DNA from: Myrica gale
Lineage: Eukaryota > Streptophyta > Magnoliopsida > Fagales > Myricaceae
Assembly (NCBI GenBank): GCA_963930655.1
Contig: OZ005609.1
Span: 18,177,001-18,241,000, forward strand
DNA: 64,000 bases
Direction of reading: 5' to 3'
The notes below the pieces were generated by a model that worked only from the letters and a program-made list of their open reading frames with translations, ran no database searches and had not been told where the DNA came from. A program made the translations under genes and the position numbers. Below, piece by piece: positions 1 to 10,214 of this stretch (within the stretch, counting starts at the first letter, position 1; every line of letters begins with the position of its first letter).

Positions 1-83
1 AGGGATGGACGTATCCGTCCCTATAGGTGGTGTATCTATAGGTTTTTAGGGACGGACAAATGAGTTTCGTCCCTAATAGAATA

Positions 84-700
84 TGTTCGAACCTAATCCT
101 TTTGAGGTTCGAACCTCTTGTCCAATTCCATTAAGTTCGTCCCTGAAGAGGAGGTTGAAACCTGTTCACATAAGAGGTTTGAACATGGACAGAACAGGGT
201 CGAACCTAATAAAATACCGAGTCAGAAGCTGTCCTGGAAAAAGTACAAACCGGTTCAGATAAAGAGTTCGAACCTGTTTTTACCGGTTAGAACCGGTTGA
301 CTTTAATAAGTTCGAACCTAAATAAACACATTAGAACCTATTAGTCGACAGATGGTTCTCTCGTAAATGAAGTGGTTAGAACGGACAATCGTTCGAACTT
401 CAATGTATAGGTTAGAACCGGTTCCCCACAAAGAAGTGCGAACCTGTTCTTTTATGGTTCGAACCTAATATTTTAGTTTAGAACCTTGATTATTCAAGTT
501 CTAACCTCGTCGGCTTCGAACTAGTGCGAACCTGTTGTTTAGAGTTTGAACCGCTTTTAGGTTCTAACCTATATTTTGTGGTTCGAACCTGTTTCCAGTG
601 AACCAGTTTGAACCTTTTAGATTATGGTTCTAACCTGTTTTTATGTTAGAACCAGAATATTATAGGTTTTAACCTATGTGACCTGATTTACAACAAATTT
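84..700. repeat. GGTTCGAACC palindrome array, left subterminal, copy 1
   Basis: Dozens of variants of the 10-bp palindrome GGTTCGAACC (and GGTTAGAACC, GGTTCTAACC) lie every 15-35 bp on both strands, in and out of phase. They lie just inside the GGGACGGAC repeats that form the outer subterminal zone. Position and spacing match TNPA-binding subterminal repeats of CACTA elements. I did not count them exhaustively. Confidence 0.9.
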
Positions 701-910
701 AAAAATTCTACTATCACCAATTCAATGCAAATTCATCCCAAATAAATACCATCTCATGCGAAAAAATTTATAAATTAAAGTCTCAAATGTACCAAAATAT
801 ATGTATATATACAACGATCAAAAAGAAAATGTGCGAAGTGAAGCATGGACTAGAAATGTTGTTCTATATAATTATAACCAACAAATAATAATATGAATCA
901 CGTAAGAAAA

Positions 911-2110
911 CTACACACTGGCGTCGTCGAAGGCACCTGACACAAACCACGACATAAATCGGTCATATCGTGTCATCCGCTCCTACATCTCCTCCATCTT
1001 TTGTTGCAAACTGTGGATCTCATGCATCTGCTCTTGACTCTCCTTCCCACGGTTCACTCTAGTCTGCTCCAACTCCAACTGGGTCTTCGTCAATCTCCGC
1101 GCCATATCCGCTGATGACGATGGGTAAGAGGTACTAATTGGCTGCACCGAATCACCCAAACCTCTAACATACCCTCGTTTCTCCCTGAGGACCTGGGTGA
1201 AAACCTCCAAATCAGTAAGCGTCCTCCCTTCCATGGTTGCTTGGGCCTCCACTTCCTTCATCTTTCCCTACAATGTGAAACACAAAGAAATGGAATAAGT
1301 GTAGAAAAAAATTCAGCAGCATAACGACATAAAATCTATCTAGCCCATTTTTACAAACTATATATATTTTTTTCCTACGTATTTTACAAATTATATATAC
1401 ATGATTTATATCATTACAACTTATTAAATCAAACCAACTCAGGCCAGCAAACTACACTGGAACCAAGAACCTGCAAACACTTCTAAAATTGTAACTTCAA
1501 TGTACCAATGAAATGCAACCAACACTGCCAACCAACAACACCTCTAAAATTTATTCTTCAATTCACCAACCAAACTGAACCAACACCTCATCTACCAAAT
1601 CAAATAACAATATAGCAGCATATTTCAACAACCATCTAATTTACTTACAAAATTCTCCCTAGCAGCGTCACATATCCATTATCCATTCTTGCGCTTGTTT
1701 GACGCAGCATATAAGTAAGCAGTACCCACTTCATTAGTCTGGACTGCACCTAGCTGTTTGAAAACAAGAAAGCATGCTTGTTAGTTGCCAATTGTGATTG
1801 ACAATAAAACTAGAATGACAATCAACTACCAATTCATGGGGCTTGCGCGCAAATGACTTAGTCCCAGTAGTGTGATATACTGTGAGTTTTGATCTATATC
1901 TTCGGTTTATCTCACTCTTTCCTACATACAATTGCAACAACAAAAGAGATTAGACCATTCAAACCAATGCAATTAATACAAAAATGTTATATTTAACAAG
2001 CAAACACATTTACCTCATATCTTGGGTCAGCAAATATATTGCACAATTTTGTCCACATTTCGGGCTCCACTTCCTCATGTGGGTTTTTAGTGTCTCTTCA
2101 TTTGTAGGAT
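911..2110 (-). pseudogene. tnpA-like (Transposase_24 type) gene relic, CACTA copy 1
   Basis: Minus-strand exons are recognisable in order. About 2110-2030 reads ...WTKLCNIFADPRYE. About 1943-1840 holds KSEINRRYRSKL followed by HTTGTKSFARKPHEL. About 1740-1660 holds a NKRKNG segment with a stop where a W is expected. 1261-983 reads from MKEVEAQ through LREKRGYVRGLG into a coiled-coil tail rich in E and Q. The RGYVRGLG block and the NR...HTTG block are typical of the plant Transposase_24 family, the TNPA-like DNA-binding partner of En/Spm elements. A TAG interrupts the tail after QKMEEM, and similar codons continue to about 911. In En/Spm, TNPA binds the subterminal repeats, and the arrays flanking this gene are obvious candidate sites. 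The family assignment is by motif only; the gene is not intact. Confidence 0.65.
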
Positions 2111-2157
2111 ACTTTTTGTAGTGCATGTGCAAGGTATTTAAAAAAAGGCTCTAACTA

Positions 2158-3240
2158 CGTACTAACCGGTTCTAACAAGAAATATAACAGGTTCCAACTT
2201 GTTAAGTGAACCGGTTCTAACCTCTAAACATTAGGTTTGAACCATAATAGGTTCGAACCTAATCTGTAGAGGTTAGAACCGATTCACAGAGAGAGCCCAG
2301 AATCTCGCCGTTCATACCATTGAAATCCAACCAAAACACACACAATTACAAACCAAGCATGAAGATAGTAACACAATATGAAAGCGATACATACCAATTA
2401 ATTTCCAAGCGTCCAAGGGCCACAAATCCACACTTTCTCCCGTTAAAATCCAAACTTTCCCTCTCTACTTCTCCTCTTTCCCTTTCACTGACCACCAACA
2501 AAAAAGATACCAACTTCAGTGTTACAAATCACACCACAAAATCAAATGTTCACAAAAATCAATACAAAACTTAGAGAGAAACTCACCAAATCCCTTCCAA
2601 CGCCACTCCTTAGAGAAAAACCAGCAGCCCAAAGTGGTTCACCCAAAGTGAACACTCGGGGGCTGTCTGTTTTTTTTTCCAGTCTGGCGAACCGGTTCGA
2701 ACCTATTAAACTCACGTTCAAACTTCTTCAATTATTGGGACGGTGTCATTATGACCCTGATCAAATCTGTTCTAACCTTTAGGTAACCGGTTCCTAGGTC
2801 CCAAATTTATGCTAAAAAAAATTAGCGGAATTTTTCGCCCGCCACTTTATAGATTCAAACTTGCCAATTTTCCCGTTTGAACGGGGTTAATAAGTTCTAA
2901 CAGTTACGAACAGGTTCTAACCTGTTAGGGCCAAAATGCGTGGTAATAGGTTCGAACCTCTAAGAAGAGGTTAGAATCTTTTATTAGGTTCGAACCTACA
3001 CATAAATGGTTTGGACCTGTTAAGATCCTCAAAAAACACAATCGGTGAGTTCAGGTTAGAACCTATTCATAACCTGTTCGAACATTTAGAACCAGTTATA
3101 ACTTCATAGTATTAGCTTAGAATGAGTTCAGACTAGTTCCAACCTTTTAATCCTAGATTCGAACTGGTAAATGTTACGTCGTTTAATGTCCAACCGGTTC
3201 GAACCTATTAATGTAGCAGTTCGAACCGGTTCGGTAATAT
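2158..3240. repeat. GGTTCGAACC palindrome arrays, internal, copy 1
   Basis: Two internal clusters of the same palindrome, about 2158-2290 and 2690-3240, lie between the tnpA-like and Transposase_32-like genes. Internal clusters are unusual, because CACTA recognition repeats normally sit only near the ends. The first cluster and about 400 bp of CT-rich sequence after it are absent from copy 2. Confidence 0.85.
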
Positions 3241-3690
3241 TTTTAAGCATGGCTTTCTCCAGCGTATTTATTTTTGTTCTTTTAAATTCTTTTACAAAAG
3301 CAAGAATAATGGGATTAAGTTTACTAAGGAGCTTTTTTAGTTTTTATAAGTTTGTATAAATTTATTTGCTATTTTATTTATCTTTTTCGAAAATAAATAT
3401 TCGAATTATTTTAGAAAATAATATTTTGTCGTGATTATGTAACAAATCATACAACATGAATTTATCACGATGTGTCGTGGGCTATTTGAAATTGTCGTAG
3501 ACATATAGTAGTGAGTATAAAAAACACATATAGTCACAAAAGAGGTATATATACATCATGTCGCATATCATACAAAGTATGTATCGGGTATACATAAAAA
3601 TGTAATGGACATGTACAAAAAGACTGTAGGTAGCAAGCAAAAAAAGCAAGAACAAAAAAAAGGAAAACATGCGGGAGACTGGACGCACAA

Positions 3691-4516
3691 CTAGTCGTTG
3701 CCCTCGACCAGCTTCCTTAGCACACTGAGGGATGCTTCCCGGGTGGAGTCGACCACCGATGCCATAGCAGTCGGCTGTCCGATCTGTGCGGTCTGAGTGG
3801 TGCGGATCGCATCCAGCTGCCCCTGCTGGGCCTCCTGCGTCGGCCGGATCGCATCTAACTGCTCCTGTTGTTCGTTTAAACGCTCCTGCAAGCCAGTGAG
3901 AATCGGCAGAAACGCCTCGAGTTGACCCTCGAGTGGCGCGACTCCGAGCAAGGGTGTTCGCATCGATCACCCCCCTCGGCTTTGGCCGATCGTCTTCGGG
4001 AAAATTCGGGCAACCTGCACGATTGGAGGTGCAATGACTAGATATACCTGAAATAAAAATCGAAAATAAAAATTTTAAGTAAAAACGAACTGCTGCATCG
4101 TACATCCTCGTAATGAGGAGGCCGAAGGGAAGAGAGTCCTTTTCCACTGAGTCTGCCGCCTCCCGGGCCAACTTAAACATGTACCCGGGAAGGTCCATGG
4201 GAACCCAACGGACCAGTCGTACCATGAGTCTCGCCTGCTCAAAATTCGACTCCTTCGTGCGTTTCCTCGGGTCGATGTTTTAGGCCACTATGAGGTGCAA
4301 CATCCTGAAGAAGTCGTTCAAGGTCTTGTGTACTATGTGTGGCGCTCTAGGCATATTCTCCCTGCTCTCGATGCAGAGTCGGAAGAGGTCAAAGGGTTGG
4401 AGCGGGGCTAGGTCCTCCAACGCAGGAATTAACGGTCCCTCAGGCCGAGGGAGCCCGACGAACTCAACAATCCGCTGAGCTGAAAAAGTGACCGTGACGT
4501 CGTAAGAGTCATGCAA
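3691..4516 (-). pseudogene. Transposase_32-like gene relic with coiled-coil tail, CACTA copy 1
   Basis: Read on the minus strand, the first part (4516-4280) begins MHDSYDVTV and runs through RIVEFVGLPRPEG to FRMLHLIVA, then meets a stop. The same frame continues as NIDPRKRTK...RLMVRLV...DLPGYMFKL...LPFGLLITRMYDAA to about 4090. A probable intron with an acceptor TTTATTTCAG near 4050 leads into a further exon. The last 90 codons (3963-3691) form a clear coiled coil with repeated LDAIR heptads, ending VEGND. The order of conserved blocks resembles the 'putative plant transposon protein' domain (Transposase_32). Its biochemical role is not known. It lies upstream of the tnpA-like gene on the same strand, so the two could have been co-expressed products of one element. 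Confidence 0.5.
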
Positions 4517-4622
4517 GAAAATTAGTAATCATTAATTTACGTGTTACTAAAAATAAATAAATAAAAATATTAAATAACAATTAATTATCACGTACCACAC
4601 CCAGTGTGTGAGCTGCTCCATC

Positions 4623-5190
4623 TCTTAATCAAAGATTGACAGAGAGAAATATACGGAAAGCCCATAAAGTATTACAGTGAAGGAATTGATCGAATTTCTT
4701 CTCTTTTGGGAGTATCAGTAATATTAGCGAAGTTTTGGGTTAAGCTGAGACTCAAATTAAAGTTGTGTTCGCTGGCTAGAAAGCTTGAATTATTCGATAT
4801 AATTGATGGTGAATTCACGTGGACATGATAAGCGAGTGAATAAACTGCGTCTTGTTAATTATATATACTTTTTGTCTTCTGTTGCTGTGGCCTGTCCACA
4901 TCCTGCCCCCGGCAAGCAATTCCGGACGATGAAAAGCTAGCTTTGATGAATTAAGTCTTCAGTCCATGCAGGGGAGTACTCTGTACCGTAATTTTACTAC
5001 TTGGGGTACTTGTTCTTACAACCCGTAAAGGATTCACATTCAAAGGCTACATGGAATTGTGAGTTAATCTCATTAGTTGCGTCTGTTTTTTTTTTTTACG
5101 TAAGTATTACGTGTGTTTTTTAGAGTAGTAAAGAAAAGAAGATAACGGCTGCCCAATTAATAAAGGATAATTAGGAAAATCAGATATTAG
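4623..5190. other. Spacer between the two CACTA copies
   Basis: This sequence matches neither CACTA copy. I see no long open frame, no element terminus at the left junction, and only a T run near 5088-5097. It may be the flank of the complete element or the product of the deletion that truncated copy 1. Confidence 0.5.
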
Positions 5191-5208
5191 TAGCACTACT
5201 AGAAATTT

Positions 5209-5340
5209 GGGCCATCCCTAAAAACCCAAAATTCGTCCCTAAACCCTTTTAGAGATGGACGTATCCGTCCCTGACGTCCGTCCCTACAGGTGGTGTATCT
5301 AGAGGTTTTTAGGGACGGACAAATGAGGTTCGTCCCTAAA
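5209..5340. repeat. GGGACGRA outer subterminal repeats, left end
   Basis: Several copies of TTTAGGGACGGA and its complement TCCGTCCCTA lie in both orientations directly inside the left CACTA terminus. The mirror set is at 9920-10200. They form an outer repeat zone distinct from the GGTTCGAACC zone. Confidence 0.85.
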
Positions 5341-5344
5341 GGAA

Positions 5345-5945
5345 TATGTTCGAACCTAATCCTTTTGAGGTTCGAACCTCTTGTCCAATCCCATAAGTTC
5401 GTCCCTGAAGAGGAGGTTGGAACCTGTTCATATAATAGGTTCGAACATGTACAGTACATGTTCGAACCTAATAATATACCAAGTTAGAAGCTGTCCTCGA
5501 AAAAGTGCAAACCGGTTCAGATAAAGAGTTCGAACCTGTTTTTACCGGTTAGAACCAGTTGGTTTTAATAAGTCCGAACATAAATAAACACGTTAGAACT
5601 TATTAGTCGACAGATGGTTCTCTCGTAAATGAAGTGGTTAGAACGGACAATCGTTCGAACTTCAATGTATAGGTTAGAACCGGTTCCCCACAAAGAAGTG
5701 CGAACCTGTTCTTTTATGGTTCGAACCTAATATTTTAGTTTAGAACCTTGATTATTCAAGTTCTAACCTCGTCGGCTTCGAACTAGTGCGAACCTATTGT
5801 TTAGAGTTTGAACCGCTTTTAGGTTCTAACCTATATTTTGGGGTTCGAACCTGTTTCTAGTGAACCAGTTTGAACCTATTAGATTATGGTTCTAACTTGT
5901 TTTTATGTTAGAACCAGAATATTATAGGTTTTAACCTATGTGACC
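5345..5945. repeat. GGTTCGAACC palindrome array, left subterminal, copy 2
   Basis: This is the equivalent of 84-700 and almost colinear with it, differing by scattered substitutions, several of which are C/T changes within the palindrome. It consists of closely spaced AGGTTCGAACCT, GGTTAGAACC and GGTTCTAACC units. Confidence 0.9.
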
Positions 5946-6176
5946 TGATTTACAACAAATTTGAAAATTCTACTAATTTTCACCAATTCAATGCAAATTC
6001 ATCCCAAATAAATATCATCTCATGCGAAAAAAATTATAAATTAAAGTCTCAAATGTACTAAAATATATGTATATATACAACGATCGAAAAGAAAATGTGC
6101 GAAGTGAAGCATGGACTAGAAATGTTGTTCTATATAATTATAACCAACAAATAATAATATGAATCACGTAAGAAAG

Positions 6177-7095
6177 CTACACATTCGCGTCGTCGAAAGC
6201 ACCTGACGCAAACCGTGACATAAATCGGTCATATCGTGCCATCCGCTCCTACATCTCCTCCATCTTTTGTTGCAAACTGTGGATCTCGTGCATCTGCTCT
6301 TGACTCTCCTTCTCACGGTCTGCTCTAATCTGCTCCAACTCCAACTGGGTCTCCATCAATCTCCGCGCATGACGATGGGCAAGAGGTACTAACCGGCCGC
6401 ACTGAATCACCCAAACCTCTAACATACCCTCGTTTCTCCCCGAGGACCTGGGTGAAAACCTCCACATCATTAAGCGTCCTCCCTTCTATGGTTGCTTGGG
6501 CCTCCACTTCCTTCATATTTTCATACAATGTTTAACACAAAGAAATGAAATAAGTGGAGAAAAAAATTCAACAACATAACGACATAAAATCTATTTAGCC
6601 CATTTTTTACAAACTATATAGATATACATGATTTATATCAGTACAACTTATTAAATCAAACCAACTCAGGCCAGCAAACTACACTGGAACCAAGAACCGG
6701 CAAACACTTCTAAAATTGTAACTTCAATGTACCAATGAAATGAAACCAACACTGCCAACAAAAAACACCTCCAAAATTTAAACTTCAATTTACCAACTAA
6801 ACTGAACCAACACCTAATTTACTTACAAAATTCTCCCTAGCAGCGTCAGATATCCATTCCCCATTCTTGCGCTTGTGTGACGCAGCATATAAGTAAGCAG
6901 GACCCACTTAATTAGTCTGGACTGCACCTAGCTGTTTGAAAACAAGAAAGCATGCTTGTTAGTTGTCAATTGTGATTGAAAATAAAACTAGAATCAACTA
7001 CCAATTCATGGGGCTTGCGCACAAATGACTTAGTCCCAGTAGTGTGATATATTGTGAGTTTTGATCTATTTCTTTGGTTTATCTCACTGGCTCGA
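6177..7095 (-). pseudogene. tnpA-like (Transposase_24 type) gene relic, CACTA copy 2
   Basis: This is the second copy of the gene at 911-2110. The segment from 6528 reads MKEVEAQATIEG...VLGEKRGYVRGLGDSV and then shifts frame because bases are missing near 6365 relative to copy 1. The coiled-coil tail continues in another frame (ETQLELEQ...QEQMHEIHSLQQKMEEM), with the same TAG after MEEM as copy 1. An upstream exon with the NR...GTKSFAR-like block is only partly present, because the 780-bp deletion removes sequence above about 7088. It is not a working gene. Confidence 0.6.
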
Positions 7096-7620
7096 ACCTA
7101 TTAAACTCACGTTCAAACTTCTTCCATTATTGGGACGACGTCGCTATGACCCTGTTCAAACCGGTTCTAACCTTTAGGTAACCAGTTCCTAGGTCCCAAA
7201 ATTATGCCGAAAAATTAGGCGGGATTTTTCGCCCTCCACTTTATAGATTTGAACTTGCCAATTTTCCCGTTTGAATGGGGTTACTAAGTTCTAATAGTTA
7301 CGAACAGGTTCTAACGTGTTAGGGCCAAAATGAGTGGTCATAGGTTCGAACCTCCAAGAAGAGGTTAGAATCTTTTATTAGGTTCGACCCTACACATTAA
7401 TGGTTCGGACCTGTTAAGATCCTGAAAAAACACAATCGGTGAGTTCAGGTTAGAACCTATTCATAGCCTGTTTGAACATTTAGAACCAGTTCTAACTTCG
7501 TAGTATTAGGTTAGAACGTGTTCAGACCAGTTCCAACATTTTAATTCTAGATTCGAACTGGTAAATGTGACGTCGTTTAATGTCCAACCGGTTTATGTTG
7601 CAGTTCAAACCGGTTCGGTA
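7085..7620. repeat. GGTTCGAACC palindrome array, internal, copy 2
   Basis: This is the internal cluster equivalent to 2690-3240 of copy 1. It begins right at the deletion junction, where a CTCACT from the tnpA-like gene is joined to GGCTCGAACCTATT. Confidence 0.85.
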
Positions 7621-8079
7621 ATATTTTTAGGCATGGCTTTTTCCAGTCTATTTATTTTGGTTCTTTTAAATTCTTTTACAAAAGCAAGAATAATAGGATT
7701 AAGTTTACCAAGGAGATTTTTCAGTTTCTATATGTTTGTATAAATTTATTTGCTATTTTATTTATCTTTTTCAAAAATAAATATTCGAATTATTTTAGAA
7801 AATATTTTTTTGTCATGATTATGTAACAAATCATACAACATGAATTTATCACGATGTGTTGTGGGCTATTTGAAATTGTCGTAGACGTATAGCAGAGAGT
7901 ATAAAAAAAACATACAATCACAAAAGAGGTATATATACATCATGTCGCATATCATATAAAGTATGTATCGGGTATATATAAAAATGTAATGGACATGTAC
8001 AAAAATACCGTAGGCAACCAGCAAAAAAAGTAAGAACAAAAAAAAGAAAAACATGCGGGAGACCAGACGCACAACTAGT

Positions 8080-8925
8080 CGTCGCCCTCGGCCAGCTTCC
8101 TCAGCACACTGAGGGAAGCTTCCCGGGTGGAGTCGACCACCGATGCCATAGCAGTGGGCTGTTCGATATGTGCGGTCTGAGTGGTGTGGATCACATCCAG
8201 CTGCCCCTGCTGGGCCTCCTGCGTCGCCCGGATCGCATCTAATTGCTCCTGTTGTGCATCTAAATCGCATATAACTGCTCCTATTGTGCGTCTAACTGCT
8301 CATGCAGCTAGTGAAAATCGGCAGCAACGCCTCGAGTGGCGCGACTCCGAGCAAGGGTGTTCACATTGACAAGGCTTTTGCTGATCGTCTCCGGGAAAAG
8401 TCGGGCAACCTGCAAGATTGGAGGTGCAATTACTAGATATACCTGAAATAAAAATCGAAAATAAAAATTTTAAGTAAAAACGAACCTGCTGCATCGTACA
8501 TCCTGGTAATGAGGAGCCCGAAGGGAAAAGAGTCCTTGTCCACTTATTCTACCGCCTCCAGGGCCAACTTAAACATGTACTCGGGCAGGTCCATGGGAAC
8601 CCCATGGACCAGTCGTACCATGAGCCTCGCCCGCTCAAAAGTCGATTCCTTCGTGCCTTTCCTCGGGTCGATGTTTTAGGCCACTATGAGGTGCAACATC
8701 CTGAAGAAGTCGTTCAAGGTCTTATGTACTGTGTGGCGCTCCCGACATATTCTCCCCGCTCTCGATGCATAGCAGGAAGATGTCAAAGGGCTGGAGGGGG
8801 GCTAGGTCCTCCAACTCAAGAATTGTCGGTCTCTCGGGCCGAGGAAGCCTGAGGAACTCGGCAATCCGCTGAGCAGAAAAAGTGAGCATGGCGTCCCAAA
8901 CCGTTATGTCGTAAGAGTCATGCAA
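8080..8925 (-). pseudogene. Transposase_32-like gene relic, CACTA copy 2
   Basis: This is the second copy of 3691-4516. It starts MHDSYDITVWDAMLTFSAQR, keeping a 'TVWDAM' stretch that is deleted in copy 1. It continues RIAEFLRLPRPE to about 8722, then through the DLPEYMFKL and SLPFGLLITRMYDAA blocks with in-frame stops. The coiled-coil tail is damaged: stops interrupt the heptads, and the LDAIR repeat region (about 8230-8310) carries extra repeat-like sequence relative to copy 1. The family assignment is tentative and based on block order. Confidence 0.45.
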
Positions 8926-9304
8926 GAAAACTAGTAATCATTAATTTACGTGTTACAAAAATAAATAAATAAAAATATTAAATAATAATTAATTATCACG
9001 TACCACCTAGTGCGTGAGCTGCTCCATCAGCCTGGACCACTGGCAATGAGATCGTGCCAGACTGAACTGTGATGGGCTCCCAGTCCCGAGAGTGGATCAC
9101 GTCGTGGATGGTCCTACCCTCGAAGCTAGGCCCCTAGAGCTCCAATGGCCGAGCCTCCTTCTCAATTTGGATCGAGCAGCCCAAAATCAATTGACTGAGC
9201 TCCTCGAATGTCATAGGCTGGTCTGCGTCAGCCAAGCTCTGTCTAGCATGCTTTCCATGAGCTATTCTTGTCTAAAACCTGAAATTGAAGCCAAAAAAAT
9301 AATT

Positions 9305-9920
9305 ATGTCAGAACCGGTTCTAACCTGTAAAGAACAAGTTCGAACTTAAATGAAAAAATAAAACCAAAAAAAGAAATTGGTTCTAACCTGTTTTAGACGT
9401 TCTAACCACTTATCAAATAGGTTCTAACCTCTATGGTTTTGGTTCTAACATCTGAAATAACCAGTTCTAACCTCTTACGAATAAACACAACTGATTCTAA
9501 CAAAAAAAAAATTCGAACCTAAATGAGAAAATCATAACACGAAAGACACCAGTTCTAACCTATTAATAAGAGTTCGAACATATTAAAGCAGTTCTAACCT
9601 GTTTCCAAACAGGTTCTAACCTGTAAGATTCTGGTTCTAACCTATAAACGAACATGTTCTAACCTATTTCGAACGCACATAACCCGTTCTAACCTATATT
9701 ATAAAGGTTATAACTGGAAACAATGTGGTTCTAACCTAACACAATAATGTTCTAACGAACCGGTTAATTTTAGGTTTGAACGTTTCCTTAAATAATCGGT
9801 TATACCTGTTTTTTATTGTTTGAACCTATTTATCAATTTCGGCCTTGCCACTTAATTATCTTCTGTGCTAATAACTTAATAGGTTCGAACTCGAATATTA
9901 TAGGTTCGAACCTCTTACGT
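9305..9920. repeat. GGTTCGAACC palindrome array, right subterminal, copy 2
   Basis: A dense array dominated by GGTTCTAACCT and its variants, with many AAACCGGTTCTAACC-type units, gives way at about 9920 to GGGACGAA repeats. It mirrors 5345-5945 and is missing from copy 1. Confidence 0.9.
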
Positions 9921-10200
9921 TTTTAGGGACGGACTAAAATCTCCCGCCACCTTCCCACCATGTAGTGGGAAAATTTTAGGGACGGACAGTACTGTTCGTC
10001 CCTAAAAGGTGGACATTTAGGGACGAACATCTAGAATCCATCTCTAAAAGGTTCCTTTTAGGGACGAAATTTTTTGTCTATCCCTAAAATGTGCCATGTC
10101 GATGGATTTAGGGACAAATTCTTTTGCCCATCCCTAAAAGGCACCTTTAGGGACAGATTTTATTCCATACCTAAAAAAGATTCGTCCCTAAAAATAAATT
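9920..10200. repeat. GGGACGRA outer subterminal repeats, right end
   Basis: About eight copies of TTTAGGGACGAA-like units in alternating orientation lie immediately inside the right terminus of the complete CACTA element. Confidence 0.85.
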
Positions 10201-10214
10201 TTCTAGTAGTGTAG

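Larger units (their letters stand above)
1..4622 (-). mobile_element. CACTA-type transposon, copy 1, truncated at both ends
   Basis: This stretch aligns with the complete copy at 5194-10211 over almost its whole length, starting in the subterminal GGGACGGA region (the terminal CACTA lies left of the window). It stops abruptly at about 4622, where the sequence leaves the element just after GAGCTGCTCCATC. The matching point in the complete copy is near 9030, so roughly the last 1.2 kb, including the right subterminal repeats and terminus, is gone. It holds the same two minus-strand gene relics and the same GGTTCGAACC arrays. It also keeps about 780 bp (1915-2695) that the complete copy has lost. 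The strand given is that of its genes. No TNP2 transposase domain is seen, so it is probably non-autonomous. Confidence 0.85.
5194..10211 (-). mobile_element. Complete CACTA-type transposon, copy 2 (5018 bp)
   Basis: The left end reads CACTACTAGAAATTT and the right end, read inward, CACTACTAGAAAATTT. The element is flanked by a 3-bp TAG duplication at 5191-5193 and 10212-10214, as CACTA transposition produces. Just inside both ends are repeats of TTTAGGGACGRA (5209-5340 and 9920-10200), followed by GGTTCGAACC arrays. Two minus-strand gene relics lie between. Compared with copy 1 it lacks about 780 bp, with the junction at about 7088. No recognisable TNP2/TNPD transposase is present, so this copy is probably non-autonomous and was mobilised by a partner. 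The strand is that of its genes. Confidence 0.92.

Noticed and set aside
4516..4623. Right terminus of CACTA copy 1 at its junction with the spacer
   Set aside because: No TAGTG end, no GGGACGAA zone and no target duplication are present; the element is truncated here.
84..9920. tRNA genes suggested by many GGTTCGAA motifs
   Set aside because: No A box, acceptor stem or cloverleaf spacing accompanies any of them; they are transposon subterminal repeats.
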